NCBI RefSeq assembly: GCF_000482465.1
Contig: NZ_KI519422.1
Location: 1 to 64,000 of the forward strand
Direction: 5' to 3'
Length of the DNA stretch: 64,000 nt
Source of the DNA: Runella limosa DSM 17973
GTDB taxonomy: Bacteria > Bacteroidota > Bacteroidia > Cytophagales > Spirosomataceae
Both the position numbers and the translations under genes were made by a program. Shown here in pieces: positions 60,229 through 64,000 of the stretch (the stretch's first letter is position 1; every line of letters begins with the position of its first letter). The notes beneath the pieces are model-generated. The model worked only from the letters and a program-made list of their open reading frames with translations, made no database searches and was not told the DNA's origin.

Positions 60229-61494
60229 ATGAAGTTTGAAGATTATCACATTTCTGGCGTTGTAAAACAAAACCTCGAAAAACTAGGTTTTCGCCGCCCC
60301 ACCGACATCCAATACAAAGCGATTCCGTCGATTTTGAAAGGAGAAGATGTATTGGCTATTGCTCAAACGGGAACGGGAAAAACGGCCGCTTTTGCGATTC
60401 CGATTCTTCATTTACTTCACGAGCGCAAACGCAACTCTCGCCGCCCTGATGGCGTAAAATGCGTGGTTATGGTGCCCACGCACGAACTTGCCATTCAAAT
60501 TACGGAGGTATTTGAGCGTCTTGGCCGTGGCACGGACGTGAAAACATTAGGGTTATTTGGAGGGGTTTCGCAAGATCCCCAAATTGCCCGCTTGGATAAA
60601 GGAATGGACATTGTGGTGGCTACCCCTGGGCGTTTGTTTGACTTGGTAAGCCAAGGTCATTTACGCCTCGAACGCGTGGAACTCTTGGTGCTCGACGAAG
60701 CCGACCACATGCTCGATTTGGGCTTTATCAAAGACATTCGTGATTTGCTCAAACACTTGCCACGCCGCCGACAAACGCTGTTTTTTTCGGCGACGATTGA
60801 TGATAAAATCAAAAAGTTAGCCTATTCTATCATTCATAGTGCGGCCATTCGTATTCAGATTTCCCCCAAAGACCCCGTCTCTAAAAACGTTGACCACTTT
60901 GTAACGCACGTTGAAATGGACGACAAGCGCTTCTTTTTAGAACGCCTGATCAACGAACACGCGGACAGCAAAATCATGGTTTTTGTGCGAACAAAAGTAC
61001 GTGCCGAACGCGTGGCTCATGCGCTCGAACGTATGGAGATTCAGAGCATGACGCTGCACGGCGATAAAGAACAAAAAGAGCGTTCGCTGGCATTAGGGGC
61101 CTTTAAAAGCGGAAAAACAAAGGTGTTGATTGCCACCGACATCAGTGCGCGGGGCATTGATATTCCCAACGTTGACTACGTCGTTAATTACGATTTGCCC
61201 GACGAAATTGAAAATTATGTACACCGCATTGGGCGTACAGGCCGTGGAACACAACGTGGGAATGCGGTTTCGTTTTGCAGCACGGAAGAAAAACCCAAAC
61301 TTGCGGCGATTGAAGAGTACGTTGGAAAACCTATTACGGTGCTTCAACTCAGCAAAGCCGAATACGAGGGCATTGTGGACACGAGCAACGACCCCGCAGG
61401 AAATATTAAGTCACTTCTCCAAGAAATCGAAGACCTCGAAGCCGATAAAAAGCTCCGCCAAGGGAGAAAAAGAGGGAAGAAAAAACGAGGGTAG
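60229..61494 (+). CDS. DEAD-box ATP-dependent RNA helicase, RhlE-like
   Basis: A 421-residue RNA helicase, probably in ribosome assembly or RNA decay. Motifs in order: Q motif region GFRRPTDIQYKAIP, motif I AQTGTGKT (K51), Ia PTHELA, Ib TPGR, II DEAD (D156-D159), III SAT (187-189), then in the second domain VFVRTKVRAERVAHAL, IV-V LIATDISARGIDIP and VI HRIGRTGR. A basic C-terminal tail (KKLRQGRKRGKKKRG) probably binds RNA. It is a single-gene unit. Confidence 0.94.
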   Translation: MKFEDYHISGVVKQNLEKLGFRRPTDIQYKAIPSILKGEDVLAIAQTGTGKTAAFAIPILHLLHERKRNSRRPDGVKCVVMVPTHELAIQITEVFERLGRGTDVKTLGLFGGVSQDPQIARLDKGMDIVVATPGRLFDLVSQGHLRLERVELLVLDEADHMLDLGFIKDIRDLLKHLPRRRQTLFFSATIDDKIKKLAYSIIHSAAIRIQISPKDPVSKNVDHFVTHVEMDDKRFFLERLINEHADSKIMVFVRTKVRAERVAHALERMEIQSMTLHGDKEQKERSLALGAFKSGKTKVLIATDISARGIDIPNVDYVVNYDLPDEIENYVHRIGRTGRGTQRGNAVSFCSTEEKPKLAAIEEYVGKPITVLQLSKAEYEGIVDTSNDPAGNIKSLLQEIEDLEADKKLRQGRKRGKKKRG

Positions 61495-61557
61495 TAGGGT
61501 TCTGTAAAAGTGTTTTCTTAAAGCTTTTTCGCAAGAAAAAGTCTGACAGTGAAACAA

Positions 61558-62835
61558 TTAAAACCCCACTCGAAACACCGTTTTGCCCACTTCTTCGGTT
61601 TGGAGGGAGGCTGAGAAACCGTGATTGTGCAAGATTTCACGTACTAGCGTAAGACCAATTCCTTGACCGTTTTTCTTGGTAGAAAAAAACGGGGTAAACA
61701 ACTGATTCGCCACGTCGGTGGAGATTCCTGCGCCGCTGTCGATGATTTCAAATTGGGAGGGCGACGTTTTGAAGACTACTTTTCCGCCACGCCCGATGCT
61801 CTCAAACGCGTTTTTGAGTACATTTACCAGCACTTGCTCCAACTGCTGACGGTCGGCGTCGAGCCAAATCGGCTGGGGGTGAAGCGCCCATTCCAACGTT
61901 ATTTCGCGGCTTCGGGCGTTGAATTCCATCAATTTGGCCATATTTTGAAGCAATTCGTGTAAGTCAAGGCGTTGTTTTTGAGGCATTGGCAAACGAACGA
62001 TGTCCGCAAAATTTCGCATAAATTGATTGAGGTGGTCGTTGCGTTCCATTGCTACCCGCACCGCACTTTGGACGTCAGGATTTTCGTCCAAATAATACAA
62101 GGTCGAGTCTAAAATCGAGTTAACGGCGCCAATCGAGTTGTTGACCTCGTGGGCCATCAGGCGAATCACTTTTCCGTAAGCATTCTTTTCTGCCGCCAGA
62201 ATCTCCGCCGTTAGTTCTTCCAACATCACAAAATACCGAGGAAAACCACGGTCGATAAAATGGGCTTTTTGGCATTTAAACAACGCTACCCCGTTGAAAT
62301 TGAACGTGCGCGCTTCACCCGTTTTTAAGCGGCTCAAGGCTTGTAAAATGGGATGTGAGCTTTCGGTCAGCGACTGTTGAAGAAGCTGCCGAGCGGGCAC
62401 TCCCAATATTTCTTCGGCCTTGGGGTTTAGGTCGGTGATGTGTTGGTCAAAATCCAACATCAATATGCCCGTTGGCGAAGTGGCAACGAGTTTTTGAAGA
62501 AAATAATGCTGTTCTTGTTGCTGCGTCCGCTCGGTACGGAGTTGGTCAATCATTTGATTATAGACTTCAATGAGTTGGTCCATTTCGTACTTGCCCGTTT
62601 TTAAAAACTTAACGTTAAAATCGCGGTCGTGAATGGCTTCCACGCCCGTCATCAACAGCTTTAGCGGCTGAATGAGGTCTTGATATACCTGCCAAGCAAA
62701 AAACAGCGAAAGCAATATGAACGCCTCCGAAAGAATAAACAGCAGCGGTTTCGTAAAAAAAATAGCGAACGAAAGTCCCAAGGCTACCAAATGAATGATA
62801 GCAATAAAAACAATAAATTTGGTGCCTAGTCTCAT
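61558..62835 (-). CDS. Sensor histidine kinase, NtrB-like (HAMP-PAS-HisKA-HATPase)
   Basis: A 425-residue inner-membrane sensor. Two N-terminal helices (about 7-28 and 30-48) are joined by a very short loop, so there is almost no periplasmic domain. A HAMP-like linker (QDLIQPLKLLMTGVEAIHDR) and a PAS domain (about 112-210, ATSPTGILMLDFDQHITDLN) follow. The phosphorylated His is H229 in RLMAHEVNNSIGAVNS. The ATPase domain shows QVLVNVLKNAFESIG (N box), IDSGAGIS (G1) and FSTKKNGQGIGLTLV (G2). It most likely phosphorylates the NtrC-type regulator at the window edge. Its start is 6 bases from the divergent 2H gene. Confidence 0.92.
   Translation of the reverse strand: MRLGTKFIVFIAIIHLVALGLSFAIFFTKPLLFILSEAFILLSLFFAWQVYQDLIQPLKLLMTGVEAIHDRDFNVKFLKTGKYEMDQLIEVYNQMIDQLRTERTQQQEQHYFLQKLVATSPTGILMLDFDQHITDLNPKAEEILGVPARQLLQQSLTESSHPILQALSRLKTGEARTFNFNGVALFKCQKAHFIDRGFPRYFVMLEELTAEILAAEKNAYGKVIRLMAHEVNNSIGAVNSILDSTLYYLDENPDVQSAVRVAMERNDHLNQFMRNFADIVRLPMPQKQRLDLHELLQNMAKLMEFNARSREITLEWALHPQPIWLDADRQQLEQVLVNVLKNAFESIGRGGKVVFKTSPSQFEIIDSGAGISTDVANQLFTPFFSTKKNGQGIGLTLVREILHNHGFSASLQTEEVGKTVFRVGF
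62814..62821 (+). promoter_or_regulatory. Putative -7 box for the 2H phosphoesterase gene
   Basis: TAAATTTG, 20 bases before the start at 62842, lying inside the 5' end of the divergent kinase gene. No -33 TTG was found. Confidence 0.35.
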
Positions 62836-62841
62836 AACTCC

Positions 62842-63528
62842 ATGAATTTAGAAGCGCATTACCAACAGATGTGGCTCGCGGCCAACGAGGGGTTCGCCAA
62901 CGGCCATTTTGAGTATGATTATCTCATCGACTCACCCAGCGACTCTCGCCGTGGTATTACGCTTATTGGGCGCCCTTCGGAAGAAAGTAAAAAGGCGATT
63001 GGGAAAATGCTTCAAAACCTACTTCCGTTAGAGCCACAGCAATATTACTATCCTTCGACGGATATTCACCTTACTGTGTTGTCGATTATTTCGTGTTACG
63101 AAGGTTTTTTGCTTTCAGCGATTCATCCGCAGGAATACATTGACCGAATCCGTGAGGTTATTAAAAAATATGCAGGTTTTCGGGTGCGTTTTTCGGGCAT
63201 TACTGCCTCCTCAAGCTGCGTACTTGTACAAGGCTTTCCGATGGATGAGACCCTGGCAGCCATTCGCAACGACCTCCGAACGACCTTCAAAACGTCGTCG
63301 TTGCAGCATTCTATTGACAAACGTTATAGTATTCAAACGGCACATTCGACCGTGATTCGCTTTCGTGTGCCGCTCGTGCAGCCCGTTGCTTTTGTGGAGG
63401 GTCTTCAAGCATTTTATGCGCACGATTTTGGTACGTTTGAGGTCAATATGCTAGAGCTTGTGTATAATGATTGGTACCAACGTTCCGAAAATACCCTGCT
63501 ACTAGAGTCGTTTTATTTGGGTAACTAG
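62842..63528 (+). CDS. 2H phosphoesterase-superfamily protein (2'-5' RNA ligase-like)
   Basis: A 228-residue cytoplasmic protein. The two HxT motifs that define the 2H superfamily are present and well spaced: H76-L-T78 in STDIHLTVLSI and H168-S-T170 in QTAHSTVIRFR. The superfamily acts on cyclic phosphate or 2'-5' linkages in RNA or nucleotides; the substrate here is unknown. Three features stand out: it lies on the opposite strand between a histidine kinase and the response regulator, it starts 6 bases from the kinase, and it ends 7 bases from the regulator. Confidence 0.82.
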   Translation: MNLEAHYQQMWLAANEGFANGHFEYDYLIDSPSDSRRGITLIGRPSEESKKAIGKMLQNLLPLEPQQYYYPSTDIHLTVLSIISCYEGFLLSAIHPQEYIDRIREVIKKYAGFRVRFSGITASSSCVLVQGFPMDETLAAIRNDLRTTFKTSSLQHSIDKRYSIQTAHSTVIRFRVPLVQPVAFVEGLQAFYAHDFGTFEVNMLELVYNDWYQRSENTLLLESFYLGN

Positions 63529-63535
63529 CTCAACT

Positions 63536-64000
63536 TTACTCATCCTCAAAAGGGATATTAAACTTTTCCAATCGTCGGTACAAGGCCGAGCGGGTGATAC
63601 CCAGCGACTTGGCTACCCGTGCCACTTTCCCTCGATGAAACTCCATGGCACGACGAATCATCTGGATTTCCATTTCTTCGAGCGTCATGCTGCCTACATC
63701 AGGAAGTGTCGAAGACGAAGTAGCAGGTGTTGAATTTTTAGCACCTTGGTAATTTTGCTGAAAATCGTCAATCGTCAGTACGTCGCGGTGGCTAATCAGT
63801 ACGGTTCGTTCTACCAAATTCTTAAGTTGTCGAATGTTGCCTGGCAAGTTCAGATTTTTTAACCACTGAAGCGCTTCCCGCGTCACTTGTAAATGGGGAC
63901 GTTGGTAGATTTGGCGTAAGTTATCCACAAAAAACTCCACCAACAGTGGAATATCATTGGGGCGCTCGCGCAAGGCAGGCAAATGCACCGTAATCAGGTT
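63536..64000 (-). CDS. NtrC-type sigma-54-dependent response regulator, C-terminal part, cut by the window edge
   Basis: The frame is open to the right edge; about 154 residues are visible. They hold the end of the AAA+ sigma-54-interaction domain (NLITVHLPALRERPNDIPLL, with LQWLKNLNLPGNIRQLKNLV and the conserved Arg-Leu-Lys-Asn-Leu stretch) and the Fis-type helix-turn-helix at the C-terminus (HRGKVARVAKSLGITRSALY). The LPGN variant replaces the usual WPGN. The receiver domain is outside the window. It probably pairs with the NtrB-like kinase 700 bases away on the same strand. Confidence 0.9.
   Translation of the reverse strand, partial: NLITVHLPALRERPNDIPLLVEFFVDNLRQIYQRPHLQVTREALQWLKNLNLPGNIRQLKNLVERTVLISHRDVLTIDDFQQNYQGAKNSTPATSSSTLPDVGSMTLEEMEIQMIRRAMEFHRGKVARVAKSLGITRSALYRRLEKFNIPFEDE

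Overview
The window reads as chromosome from a Bacteroidota bacterium, most likely of the order Cytophagales (Spirosomaceae-like). The signs are a SusC/SusD pair run by an ECF sigma factor and a FecR-type anti-sigma, DUF4286 and DUF3857 proteins, start codons without recognisable Shine-Dalgarno sequences, and repeated promoter signatures of the Bacteroidota type (TTTTG, 17-19 bases, TAnnTTTG) about 20-45 bases before start codons. The species cannot be named from the sequence. Most of the window is ordinary, moderately GC chromosome. No rRNA, tRNA or CRISPR array was seen, and no gap between genes exceeds 300 bases.

Region by region. 0-11 kb: the tail of an IS110 transposase, pheS, a secreted amidohydrolase, hpf, a three-gene unit (kup, a sugar-nucleotide epimerase, kduI), an isolated nuoN, a small secreted protein and pgk. 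11.4-23.7 kb: a glycan-use locus with ECF sigma, FecR, SusC (with STN domain), SusD, a GH5-like glycosidase, a sulfatase and a GtaA-like (DUF4965/DUF1793) protein, closed by a terminator. Sigma and anti-sigma overlap by ATGA, and the SusC receptor carries the domain expected to signal to FecR, so this is probably a self-regulated uptake and degradation system for a sulfated glycan or glycoprotein.

23.8-29.7 kb: an AT-rich island holding a four-gene, one-strand block: HigB toxin, HigA antitoxin, an MBL-fold hydrolase, and a 1342-residue protein that joins a trypsin-like protease, TPR-like repeats, a GreA/GreB C-terminal domain and a PIN-like C-terminus. The last two genes overlap by ATGA. This looks like a horizontally acquired conflict (defence or programmed-arrest) cassette and is the most interesting part of the window.

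29.8-36.2 kb: mdaB, a GapN-like aldehyde dehydrogenase divergent from a LysR regulator, an RluA-type pseudouridine synthase, glyA and rnhB. 36.2-40.2 kb: a three-gene exopolysaccharide export and control operon (Wza-like protein, PHP phosphatase, BY-kinase) behind a near-consensus promoter. 40.4-44.7 kb: a TPR protein, a PfkB kinase, hemB, a FAS1 lipoprotein and a small exported protein. 44.8-52.7 kb: a GT-C membrane protein, pbpC with DUF4286, an AlbA_2 protein, an amino-acid permease and a DUF2064 protein. 52.8-58 kb: a DUF3857 protein with a degenerate transglutaminase site, a SPOR lipoprotein, gmd and an Rpn-type nuclease. 57.7-64 kb: rlmB, rpmA-rplU, mutM, a DEAD-box helicase, a histidine kinase, a 2H phosphoesterase and the end of an NtrC-type response regulator cut by the window edge.
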